Positions 26,479 to 32,852 of a stretch of DNA of 32,855 nucleotides are shown here, piece by piece; positions within the stretch are counted from its first letter, which is position 1; every line of letters begins with the position of its first letter. The notes below the pieces were generated by a model. The model was given only the letters and a program-made list of their open reading frames with translations. It did no database searches and had not been told where the DNA came from. The DNA comes from a bacterium (GTDB taxonomy: Bacteria; Patescibacteriota; Doudnabacteria; UBA920): contig JAJYWK010000017.1 in assembly GCA_021791515.1 (NCBI GenBank), positions 1-32,855 on the forward strand, given 5' to 3'. Both the position numbers and the translations under genes were made by a program.

Positions 26479-27501
26479 TTATTCGTTTCTTAAAGCCAAA
26501 CCAATCGCGATGGGCAAACTTAAGGCCGAACGTTTTAATACCGTCTCTAGATCTTTATTATAAGCGACTGCCTTTAGAGGATTACCCAATTCTACCGTTA
26601 CTTTTAAGTCTTCAAAAAAACCTTTAACCCCAGGCAAATTTGCGCCCCCGCCAACCAATAAAATTTTATCCACCTGAATATTCTGTGACTGGTAAATAGT
26701 CAGCAGCTGCTTTACCTCATTTTTAATTAAATTCAACACCGGCTTAATGGTATCGGGGATAAAAGTTGCACTGCTTACGCCAAAATCTTTTTTAAACTGT
26801 TCTGCCCGAAACTGGCTGATATTCAAACTTTGGGCGATTTTGTCGGTTATGGTATCCCCGCCGATATTTAAATTCCGGCTAAGCCTTAAAAACCCGTTCT
26901 CAATAATATTTAAACCGGTACTGCGGGCACCTATATCAATTATAACACAATTTATGCTGGCATTGCCGATTAGCGACCGGATTAAAGCCAGCGCCTCAAT
27001 CTCTCCTATTTCCGGCGCAAGCCCTGCTAACTCAAATACCTTCATGTAGTTACGGGTAACCTGTTTTGGCACCGCAGTTAACAGAATTTTTTGGCCCTCA
27101 GATGAGGTGCCACTGTCGCCAATCGGCGTCCAGGACAGGTCAATTTCCGCCAAAGACAGAGGCACATACTTCTTTGCTTCAAATTCCACCGCGGAAGCCA
27201 TTTCGCTCTCGGTCATTTTTGGCAGCTGAATTACTGAACTAAAAACCGCGCTATTGGGAAAGCTAATTACGCAGCGGCGGGCGGAAACTCCGGCTTTTTG
27301 CAGTAACAACTTTAAAACATTAGCCATTTGCGCTATGGCAATTTCATCGTTCTTTCCGCCCAACTGATAAGCCACATTGACAATCCCGTAGGTTTCCAAA
27401 ACCGCCTGCTGGCCATGGCCAATCTGGGCCAGTTTGATATTGGAAGTGCCAATATCTACGCCCAAAATGGAATTCTTTTTAGCAAAAAGGCCTTCAAACA
27501 T
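26479..27501 (-). CDS. pilM: type IV pilus assembly ATPase PilM
   Basis: An actin-like cytoplasmic protein of 340 residues that binds the PilN tail. It opens ILGVDIGTSNIKLAQI (phosphate-1 motif), then AVEFEAKKYVPLSLAEIDLSW, a block conserved in PilM, IDIGARSTGLNII (phosphate-2, about 190-202) and LLVGGGANLPGVKGFF (adenosine motif, about 281-296). It heads a run of minus-strand pilus genes reaching to 10926 and has a consensus promoter 66 bases upstream. No Shine-Dalgarno is seen before the ATG. Confidence 0.95.
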   Translation of the reverse strand: MFEGLFAKKNSILGVDIGTSNIKLAQIGHGQQAVLETYGIVNVAYQLGGKNDEIAIAQMANVLKLLLQKAGVSARRCVISFPNSAVFSSVIQLPKMTESEMASAVEFEAKKYVPLSLAEIDLSWTPIGDSGTSSEGQKILLTAVPKQVTRNYMKVFELAGLAPEIGEIEALALIRSLIGNASINCVIIDIGARSTGLNIIENGFLRLSRNLNIGGDTITDKIAQSLNISQFRAEQFKKDFGVSSATFIPDTIKPVLNLIKNEVKQLLTIYQSQNIQVDKILLVGGGANLPGVKGFFEDLKVTVELGNPLKAVAYNKDLETVLKRSALSLPIAIGLALRNE

Positions 27502-27566
27502 GTCAAATTTTATATTTTAATTTTAGTTTCTGCCGTAGAAATGCAATTCTGTAAAAATCTGACTTT

Positions 27567-27595
27567 ATAATAATATATTTAGCCAGTATTGTCAA
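27567..27595 (-). promoter_or_regulatory. promoter of the pilM operon
   Basis: The minus strand has a perfect TTGACA (27595 to 27590), a 17-base spacer and TATTAT (27572 to 27567). The start would be near 27560. Its -35 box overlaps the -35 box of the divergent tRNA-Ile promoter. Confidence 0.75.
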
Positions 27596-27618
27596 AAACA
27601 GCTCCTTTATGCTAAAAT
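27589..27618 (+). promoter_or_regulatory. promoter of tRNA-Ile
   Basis: TTGTCA (27589-27594), an 18-base spacer and TAAAAT (27613-27618) on the plus strand. The start would be near 27625, about 37 bases before the tRNA. Five of its six -35 bases are shared with the pilM promoter. Confidence 0.65.
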
Positions 27619-27661
27619 GAGCAAAGACATTGAGGGGTTTATATACTTGGTACTAAAATTT

Positions 27662-27736
27662 GCGTGTGTAGCTCAGTGGTAGAGCACGTCACTGATAATG
27701 ACGGGGTCCCAGGTTCAATCCCTGGCACACGCACCA
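27662..27736 (+). tRNA. tRNA-Ile (GAT)
   Basis: A full cloverleaf: acceptor GCGTGTG/CACACGC, D arm GCTC-AGTGGTA-GAGC, anticodon arm CGTCA-CTGATAA-TGACG with anticodon GAT, variable loop GGGTC, T arm CCAGG-TTCAATC-CCTGG, discriminator A and encoded CCA. It reads isoleucine AUC/AUU codons. In many bacteria this tRNA lies in the 16S-23S spacer, but here it is about 24 kb from the 23S promoter. Confidence 0.97.
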
Positions 27737-27740
27737 TAAA

Positions 27741-27815
27741 ATTTTAGATTTATGATTTTAGACTTTAGATTTAAATGCAGTCGATCTGAAATCTGCAATC
27801 TGCAATCTAAAATTT
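27741..27815. repeat. ATCTGCAATCTAAAATT micro-repeat
   Basis: Words such as TTTTAGATTT, TTTTAGAC, TTTAGATTT, ATCTGAA, ATCTGCA and ATCTAAAATTT are repeated and mutually inverted between tRNA-Ile and the next gene. They closely match the cluster at 26399-26476. Confidence 0.6.
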
Positions 27816-27819
27816 CACT

Positions 27820-28095
27820 ATGCGTTTCTTTTTCGCCCCGCTGGTATTTATTGGCGGCGTACTATGCATGAAATATTCGGTAGTAATTACCGAGCAATTC
27901 TCGGGCAGAATTGATTTTGCCGAAAAGTACCTGGGTGTCGGCATTGGCGCCGGTACTTATACCTGGTGGAAGCTGTTCGGCTTGGCTATGTGCATTTTAG
28001 CTGTCTTATGGCTGTTTAATCTTCTGCCTGGCGGGTTTGGTCAAACTCCGCCTGCCGTTACCCCATCGGCGATGATAATGCAATGGCTGGTATGA
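27820..28095 (+). CDS. small two-helix membrane protein
   Basis: 91 residues, with an N-terminal hydrophobic segment (FFFAPLVFIGGVLCMKYSVV), an amphipathic middle (FSGRIDFAEKYLGVGIGAGTY), a second helix (LFGLAMCILAVLWLFNLLP) and a P/T-rich tail. I recognise no family. The codon use and the alternation of helices look like a real protein, and it ends at TGA, supporting standard stop use. The start ATG follows micro-repeat DNA without a Shine-Dalgarno. It lies between the two tRNA genes on the same strand and may be read from the tRNA-Ile promoter. Confidence 0.65.
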   Translation: MRFFFAPLVFIGGVLCMKYSVVITEQFSGRIDFAEKYLGVGIGAGTYTWWKLFGLAMCILAVLWLFNLLPGGFGQTPPAVTPSAMIMQWLV

Positions 28096-28117
28096 AATCC
28101 TCAACGATGCCGATTAA

Positions 28118-28200
28118 GGGCCTATAGCATAGTGGTAGTGCAGTCGGCCGCGCCCCGTAGCAAACCGAAGGTTCTGCTATCGGGGTTTGCACTCCGTACC
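28118..28200 (+). other. tRNA-like remnant with long hairpin
   Basis: GGGCCTATAGCATAGTGG and the following TAGTGC (28118-28141) have the layout of a tRNA 5' half: acceptor, TA, a GCAT/GTGC D stem and an AGTGGTA loop. No matching 3' acceptor (TAGGCCC) is found. Instead a 14-bp hairpin follows at 28153-28185, then GTACCA. A second tRNA-like opening, GGGCCGTTAGCTCA, occurs at 28213-28226. I take this as a decayed or rearranged tRNA, not a working one, although an unusual split or interrupted tRNA cannot be excluded by eye. Confidence 0.4.
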
Positions 28201-28232
28201 AATTTTGTTTCCGGGCCGTTAGCTCACTCTTG

Positions 28233-28333
28233 CCCCGCCCCAATTCCCCTGAATGGGGCATATCGATTTTACTCTTTTTGCTTCAATTTCAGAATGATTT
28301 AAAAAAATAAAGTTTAAGGGAATTGGGGCGGGG
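28233..28333 (+). repeat. long-hairpin element, copy A
   Basis: CCCCGCCCCAATTCCC (28233-28248) is perfectly complementary to 28318-28333, enclosing a 69-base A+T-rich loop. The left arm plus CTGAA matches copy B (28506-28526) at 19 of 21 positions, and the right arm continues into a similar TGAA tail. It may be a structured RNA or a mobile hairpin element. Which strand is expressed is unknown. Confidence 0.6.
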
Positions 28334-28348
28334 TGAAGTAGAGCGCCA

Positions 28349-28363
28349 TCCAGCACCACTTTT
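28349..28363 (+). repeat. left arm of inverted repeat flanking tRNA-Ala
   Basis: TCCAGCACCACTTTT is complementary, at 14 of 15 positions, to AAAAGCGGTGCTGGA at 28469-28483, so tRNA-Ala lies inside a stem of about 15 bp. It could guide processing. The right arm can instead form a local hairpin at 28461-28475. Confidence 0.5.
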
Positions 28364-28382
28364 ATTAAACTAATATTCGTTT

Positions 28383-28459
28383 GGGGATATAGCTCAGTTG
28401 GTTAGAGCGTCGCATTTGCAATGCGAAGGTCAGCGGTTCGAATCCGCTTATCTCCACCA
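28383..28459 (+). tRNA. tRNA-Ala (TGC)
   Basis: A full cloverleaf: acceptor GGGGATA/TATCTCC with one G-T pair, D arm GCTC...GAGC, anticodon arm TCGCA-TTTGCAA-TGCGA with anticodon TGC, T arm AGCGG-TTCGAAT-CCGCT, discriminator A and encoded CCA. It reads all alanine codons by wobble. Together with tRNA-Ile(GAT) it is the pair usually found between 16S and 23S genes, here separated from the rRNA. Confidence 0.97.
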
Positions 28460-28505
28460 ACGCTTTTCAAAAGCGGTGCTGGACAATGTGGGGGTGAGCG
28501 GTTTA

Positions 28506-28606
28506 CCCCGCCCCACTTTCCCTGAAACTCAACATTTTGATAAAATTATTTTTTTGTAGCGATAACAGCGCTTACGATAATCATATCTGAAAGAAAGTGG
28601 AGTGGG
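28506..28606 (+). repeat. long-hairpin element, copy B
   Basis: CCCGCCCCACTTTC (28507-28520) pairs with GAAAGTGGAGTGGG (28593-28606): 12 Watson-Crick pairs, one G-T and one mismatch, around a 72-base loop. The two positions that differ from copy A in the left arm are matched by complementary changes in the right arm. It starts about 47 bases after tRNA-Ala. Confidence 0.6.
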
Positions 28607-28860
28607 ATGAAAATCCGGTACGTTCCGCCAGACAAATCTTTATGCCTGCTTTTCACCAACTGAAACTCCTTTTTCCAGTTAACCACAAGAAGATTTGTTT
28701 CCCAGGAAAAGTTTGCCGCCATAGATTTCACCAGTTTGCGTTTTTTCTCGAAAACGGAGAAACGCGTTCGACAAGCTCGCGCGGGGCAAAACCCAAAATG
28801 GGCGGGCGGATCAAGCCAGAAGATGCTTGAATTCTTATCCACACTTTATTATGGCTAAAT
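28607..28860. other. gene-free stretch with inverted repeats
   Basis: I see no convincing gene. ACAAATCTT (near 28632) is mirrored by AAGATTTGT (near 28691), around an inner hairpin with CAACTG and CCAGTT arms. GTTCGACAAGCTCG near 28768 belongs to a word family scattered widely in bacterial genomes. Open frames on both strands here lack coding character. The stretch may be the tail of element B or the remains of a non-autonomous element. Confidence 0.4.
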
Positions 28861-28869
28861 CTTACTTCA

Positions 28870-28878
28870 TGATATAAT
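28870..28878 (+). promoter_or_regulatory. extended -10 promoter of the DUF5667 gene
   Basis: TGATATAAT is a TGn-extended perfect -10. The ATG begins only nine bases after it, so the mRNA would have a leader of about three bases or none. No good -35 box is visible. Confidence 0.6.
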
Positions 28879-28887
28879 AGAGCCACT

Positions 28888-29655
28888 ATGAAAAATACAA
28901 AATTTGTTCTAATCGCATTGTTATTCGTTCCATTTTTAGTGTTCGCGCAAAGTTCGCAAACCACGCTGCCTTCGGCAGGAATTACTCCTGAAAGTTCGTT
29001 CTATTTCCTTGACCGCCTGGGCGAAAATCTGCGGCAATTCTTTACCTTCAGTCCGGAGGCAAAAGCCAAGCTTCAGATCGAATTCGCGGGAGAGCGCATT
29101 GCGGAGATTAAAATCATGGTTGGAAAGAAGGGCGTTAACGCCAAAGGACTTGCAATAGCGGAGGCGCTTCTTCAGGCCAATGTGGCGCATGCCGCGGAAA
29201 TTGTAAGTGAAGAGAAAACATCCGGCAAGGATGTATCCGCTCTTGCCAAAACGCTGAATGACGAATTTGACGCACGTAATAAACTTTTGGAACAAGCTTT
29301 CAAGGACGCCAAAGCGCGGCTGAAAGCCCAGCGCAAAGAAATCAAGACAAACCTTCTTGCGGAAGCTCGCCGCGCTGGAGATACAGCGCAAATAGCGATA
29401 CTGGAAGCGCGGCTTAAAGACATTGACGGACAAATTGACGCGCTCGGGCAGAAAAAAGACCGGCTCGAAGAGTCCCTTCAGAATGAACAGGATAAAATAG
29501 AGGACGAAATGGATGAGGCTGACCAAGAAAAAGAAGAAATTGAGCAGAAAGAAGCACGAGAAGCCACAGAGGCGGAAGAGGCAGTAGAAGTCGATGAGCC
29601 AGATGAAGTCGATGAGCCAGATAAGCCGAAACAAGCTGAAGAGCGCAGACCGTAG
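28888..29655 (+). CDS. secreted DUF5667 coiled-coil protein
   Basis: 255 residues: a signal peptide (MKNTKFVLIALLFVPFLVFA, cleavage probably after FAQS), then the DUF5667 signature GITPESSFYFLDRLGENLRQ and FFTFSPEAKAKLQIEFAGERIAEI, an alanine-rich helical region, a long coiled coil (about 130-215) and a very acidic tail with repeated DEPDEVDEPDKP. The family occurs in CPR bacteria and Actinobacteria and its function is unknown. The protein probably lies at or outside the cell surface. It is a single-gene unit with an extended -10 promoter and two stem-loops behind it. Its G+C-richer codon use differs somewhat from the neighbouring pil genes. Confidence 0.85.
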   Translation: MKNTKFVLIALLFVPFLVFAQSSQTTLPSAGITPESSFYFLDRLGENLRQFFTFSPEAKAKLQIEFAGERIAEIKIMVGKKGVNAKGLAIAEALLQANVAHAAEIVSEEKTSGKDVSALAKTLNDEFDARNKLLEQAFKDAKARLKAQRKEIKTNLLAEARRAGDTAQIAILEARLKDIDGQIDALGQKKDRLEESLQNEQDKIEDEMDEADQEKEEIEQKEAREATEAEEAVEVDEPDEVDEPDKPKQAEERRP

Positions 29656-29669
29656 TTTGATTAGTAACC

Positions 29670-29693
29670 AACCGAGGCCTTACAGCCTCGGTT
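29670..29693 (+). terminator. first stem-loop after the DUF5667 gene
   Basis: AACCGAGGC and GCCTCGGTT form a 9-bp stem with a 6-base loop, 15 bases after the stop codon. The T run is short (TTT), so it may work together with the next hairpin. Confidence 0.6.
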
Positions 29694-29714
29694 TCCCCGC
29701 TAAATATAAAATTC

Positions 29715-29737
29715 AGCCGCCCAAACGGGCGGCTTTG
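29715..29737 (+). terminator. second stem-loop after the DUF5667 gene
   Basis: AGCCGCCC-AAAC-GGGCGGCT forms an 8-bp, mostly G+C stem followed by TT and then GATT. The bases TTGATT at its edge also serve as the -35 box of the guaA promoter. Confidence 0.65.
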
Positions 29738-29763
29738 ATTATCTGCAGTTTTTTCTATATAAT
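29735..29763 (+). promoter_or_regulatory. promoter of guaA
   Basis: TTGATT (29735-29740), a 17-base spacer and TATAAT (29758-29763). The start would be near 29770, giving a leader of about 64 bases. The promoter directly abuts the upstream terminator. Confidence 0.7.
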
Positions 29764-29833
29764 AGTTTCAATAGATTACGGATATTGATTTCATTCTGGT
29801 TTCTAAATTTTGATCAATTTTGTCAATTAATTT

Positions 29834-31477
29834 ATGCTCCAAACCTTTAAAAAAGCCGCTCCAGAGGCTTTAAACGAAATAGCAGAAGAAAAAAAGATTA
29901 GAAAAACCAATGAACTGTTTTTGCTGTTTTCCATGGGTAGCCAGTTTGACCATTTAATCAAGCAAAAACTGGATGCTTTGGGCGTGTTTTGTTTGGTAGC
30001 CGACCCTGAGCGGATTAAAGCCGCTGATATAAAAAAATTAAAGCCTATTGGTATTATTCTTTCCGGCGGGCCGGCTTCAGCTTACGAATATCCGCCTTTC
30101 GATAAAAAAATCTTCAATCTCGGCATTCCAACCCTGGGCATTTGCCTGGGTTTTCAAATGATGGCTTTTCATATTGGCGCCGAGGTAAAACTTTCAGACA
30201 AACGTGAATTCGGCACACATCAATTAATTATAAAAAATAAATCGCCTCTATTCGCCGGTTTGCCAAACAAGTCGCCTGTTATGGAAACGCACGGCGATAT
30301 TATTTTTTCTCATAAAAAACTTAAAGTATTAGGCTCCACTGATAATACGCCGATCGCGGCTGGGCAGGCAGGGCACCTTTGGGGCGTACAATTCCATCCG
30401 GAAGTGACGGAAACAAAATATGGCTCTCAAATTTATGAAAATTTTGTCTTCAATATTTGCAAAGCCCAAAGCCGTTTTCCGTCCCAGTCTATGGCCAAGC
30501 AAAAAATCGCTGACTTGCAAAGGCAGATTGCGGGAAAACGGATACTAATCGCATTATCTGGCGGCACGGATTCTTCCGTAGTTGCTTATCTCCTCAAAGC
30601 CGCAATTTCGGCAAATCGGCAAGTCGGCAAATCGGCCAACATACCGACACGACGACATGCCGACACGCCGATTGTAGGAGTCTATATTAAAGGTATAGAT
30701 AGGCCCGACGACGAGGCGAATGTTATTAAATACTTCAACAAACAACCTTGGATAAAGGTTAAAATTATTGACGCCACTGCTGACTTTCTAAAGGAATTAA
30801 AAAATAAACATACGATGAGGGAAAAGCGCTTGGCCATGCGCGGCGTATACAAAAAAATTCTGGAAACTGAAGCAAAAAAATTCAAAGCCGACTTCCTTGT
30901 TCAGGGTACGCTTTATACCGATATTTCCGAAACCGGCGGCGGCTACAATACCGGCTCCAAAAAAGCCCAAATCAAAATCCACCATAACGTTGGATTAAAT
31001 TTCAATGTTGAAGAATTACAGCCGTTAATAGACTGCGTTAAAGATACCGGCCGGCAGATTGGCAAAGAGATTGGAGTGCCAAACGATTTGCTATGGCGCC
31101 ACCCCTTCCCAGGCCCTGGTTTGATTGTCAGGATTGAAGGCGAAGTAACGGCGGAAAAACTCCACACGGCCAGAAAAGTTGATGGGATATTTATAGAAGA
31201 ATTAAAGAATTGGAATCTCTATCAAACCCTTTGGCAGGCCGGCGCCGTAGTTACGGCTTCCAACACTACCTGCACCAAAGGCGACGACGCGGCCGAGGGC
31301 CACGTGATTGCGCTTTGGGCTGTTTGGAGTGTAAACGGCTTTACCGCCCGAGCGGCGGAGTTGCCATATGACTTTTTAAAACATGTATCCCAAAGAATAA
31401 CCAATGAGATTAGAGAAGTAGGTGGGGTTGTGTATCGTATCTCTGATAAACCACCGGTAACGATTGAGTGGGGATAA
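29834..31477 (+). CDS. guaA: GMP synthase (glutamine-hydrolysing)
   Basis: Converts XMP, ATP and glutamine to GMP. The 547-residue single chain has a class I amidotransferase domain with nucleophile C104 in LGICLGFQMM and H188/E190 in GVQFHPEV, then the ATP-pyrophosphatase P-loop SGGTDSS (242-248) and the C-terminal dimer domain ending KPPVTIEWG. Two oddities stand out. About 27 residues precede the usual N-terminal strand. An insertion at 261-279 (NRQVGKSANIPTRRHADTP) between the P-loop helix and the next strand is encoded by a TCGGCAAGTCGGCAAATCGG micro-repeat but keeps frame. It faces guaB across a shared terminator; the two enzymes act in sequence. Confidence 0.97.
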   Translation: MLQTFKKAAPEALNEIAEEKKIRKTNELFLLFSMGSQFDHLIKQKLDALGVFCLVADPERIKAADIKKLKPIGIILSGGPASAYEYPPFDKKIFNLGIPTLGICLGFQMMAFHIGAEVKLSDKREFGTHQLIIKNKSPLFAGLPNKSPVMETHGDIIFSHKKLKVLGSTDNTPIAAGQAGHLWGVQFHPEVTETKYGSQIYENFVFNICKAQSRFPSQSMAKQKIADLQRQIAGKRILIALSGGTDSSVVAYLLKAAISANRQVGKSANIPTRRHADTPIVGVYIKGIDRPDDEANVIKYFNKQPWIKVKIIDATADFLKELKNKHTMREKRLAMRGVYKKILETEAKKFKADFLVQGTLYTDISETGGGYNTGSKKAQIKIHHNVGLNFNVEELQPLIDCVKDTGRQIGKEIGVPNDLLWRHPFPGPGLIVRIEGEVTAEKLHTARKVDGIFIEELKNWNLYQTLWQAGAVVTASNTTCTKGDDAAEGHVIALWAVWSVNGFTARAAELPYDFLKHVSQRITNEIREVGGVVYRISDKPPVTIEWG

Positions 31478-31513
31478 TATTAGCTTGTAGAAATTAGCTT
31501 TTTAGCTTATTAG

Positions 31514-31544
31514 AAAAAACCTCTGCCAATTGCAAAGGTTTTTT
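31514..31544. terminator. two-way terminator between guaA and guaB
   Basis: AAAAAACCT (31514-31522) and AGGTTTTTT (31536-31544) with an inner TGC/GCA pair form a hairpin with T runs on both strands. It serves the convergent guaA and guaB transcripts. Confidence 0.75.
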
Positions 31545-31545
31545 G

Positions 31546-31580
31546 TTTTACTACAAGCTACAAGCTACTACCTACAAGCT
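31546..31580. repeat. TACAAGCTAC micro-repeat
   Basis: Three tandem copies of ACTACAAGCT-like words, with inverted AGCTTGTAG and TAGCTT words at 31482-31512 on the far side of the terminator. The same word family forms the linker insert in ligA (8418-8455) and part of the proB-proC gap. Confidence 0.6.
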
Positions 31581-32676
31581 ATTCCTTCTCGTAATTCGGC
31601 GCTTTTTTTACAATCTGCACGTCGTGCACGTGGCTTTCACGGAGCCCTGCGTTGGTAATCCGTACAAACCGCGCTTTCTTTTGCAGTTCACTGATATTTT
31701 TTGCCCCGCAATAGCCCATCCCGCTCCTTAGCCCGCCAATTAATTGTTCAATAATCGGCACCACACTTCCCTTGTAAGGTACCCGGGCTTCCACGCCTTC
31801 GGGCACTAACTTTCCCCCAACCACTTTTTCCTGCCCATAACGGTCTTTACTTCCCTGGTTCATAGCGCCCAAACTGCCCATGCCGCGGTAAGATTTATAC
31901 ATTCTGCCGTGTTCTTTAAAAATTTTTCCCGGAGATTCGTCGGTGCCGGCCAAAAGCGAACCAACCATTACACAGCTGGCTCCGGCCGCCAAAGCTTTGG
32001 TAATATCGCCGGAATATTTAATCCCGCCGTCGGCAATTACCGGAATTTTTTTTGCTTTTGCCGCGCGCGCAACTTCAGTAATAGCATAAATTTGCGGCAC
32101 GCCGCAGCCGGAGACCATGCGGGTGGTGCAAATACTGCCTGGACCAATTCCCACTTTTACCGCATCGCAGCCTGCGGCAATCAACGCTTTGGCGCCTTCA
32201 AATGTGGCGATATTGCCGGCCACCACCTGAACCTTGAGAGTCTTTTTCACTTGCTTGACCGCCTGCAAAACGCGGATTGAATGTCCGTGCGCGGTATCCA
32301 CCACCACGGCCGTCACGCCGGCTTTTACCAGCGCTTCCGCCCTTTGTAAAAAATCTTTAGTCGCGCCAATAGCCGCGGCAACCTGAAGTTTCTGTTTTTT
32401 TACCTTTGCCACTTCTGCCGCCTGCTGCTCAATGGACATATTTTTATGAATCACTCCCAAAGCGCCCATCTGCCCCAATGCCACGGCCATCGCGCTTTCG
32501 GAAACAGTATCCATAGCGCTGGAAACAATGGGTAAACTAAGCTTGATGCTCCTGGTAAACAAACCCGAAGGATTTACCTCGCCTGGAATGACTTCGCTGT
32601 AATTCGGTACCAGCAAAACATCGTCAAATGTTAACCCCGTTACAAAATTTAACTGATTTTTCTTATTTATTGCCAT
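31579..32676 (-). CDS. guaB: IMP dehydrogenase lacking CBS domains
   Basis: Oxidises IMP to XMP with NAD, the rate-limiting step toward GMP. 365 residues against about 490 in the usual enzyme. The barrel is complete: [17 protein letters not shown] (13-29), [13 protein letters not shown], the catalytic loop [17 protein letters not shown] with C183, [20 protein letters not shown], and the flap residues DRYGQ. The two CBS (Bateman) domains normally inserted after [15 protein letters not shown] are absent; the chain passes straight from KVKKQK to LQVAAAIGA. Known CBS-free IMPDHs are catalytically active, so this one should work but without nucleotide feedback through CBS. It is convergent with guaA. 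No clear promoter is seen. Confidence 0.96.
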   Translation of the reverse strand: MAINKKNQLNFVTGLTFDDVLLVPNYSEVIPGEVNPSGLFTRSIKLSLPIVSSAMDTVSESAMAVALGQMGALGVIHKNMSIEQQAAEVAKVKKQKLQVAAAIGATKDFLQRAEALVKAGVTAVVVDTAHGHSIRVLQAVKQVKKTLKVQVVAGNIATFEGAKALIAAGCDAVKVGIGPGSICTTRMVSGCGVPQIYAITEVARAAKAKKIPVIADGGIKYSGDITKALAAGASCVMVGSLLAGTDESPGKIFKEHGRMYKSYRGMGSLGAMNQGSKDRYGQEKVVGGKLVPEGVEARVPYKGSVVPIIEQLIGGLRSGMGYCGAKNISELQKKARFVRITNAGLRESHVHDVQIVKKAPNYEKE

Positions 32677-32767
32677 AAAAACAAAATAATTTGATTATTA
32701 GCCACAAACCTTAATTTTTGTGACCGGGGTAAGGGCTTCCTGGTAATTTTTCATACAAATAAGTTAA

Positions 32768-32852
32768 CACGGATTTACGGATTGAACACGGAACTACTGA
32801 TTACTACTGATCGCACTGACAAACGGCATCCGTAGAAATCCGTTTATCCGTG
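32768..32852. repeat. CACGGATTTACGG inverted repeat
   Basis: CACGGATTTACGGATT (32768-32783) is mirrored at 14 of 16 positions by 32837-32852, with another AACACGG copy between them. It lies upstream of guaB and continues to the window end. It is another micro-repeat cluster without coding frames. Confidence 0.6.

Noticed and set aside
28546-28842. A 98-codon minus-strand frame and overlapping plus-strand frames after tRNA-Ala
   Set aside because: Their translations look like translated repeat DNA. The region is full of inverted repeats, and no start signal or family pattern is seen.
28936-29634. A 232-codon minus-strand frame opposite the DUF5667 gene
   Set aside because: It is the antisense of an alanine/glutamate-rich coiled-coil gene, whose codon pattern leaves the opposite frame open. 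The plus-strand protein has a clear signal peptide and family signature.
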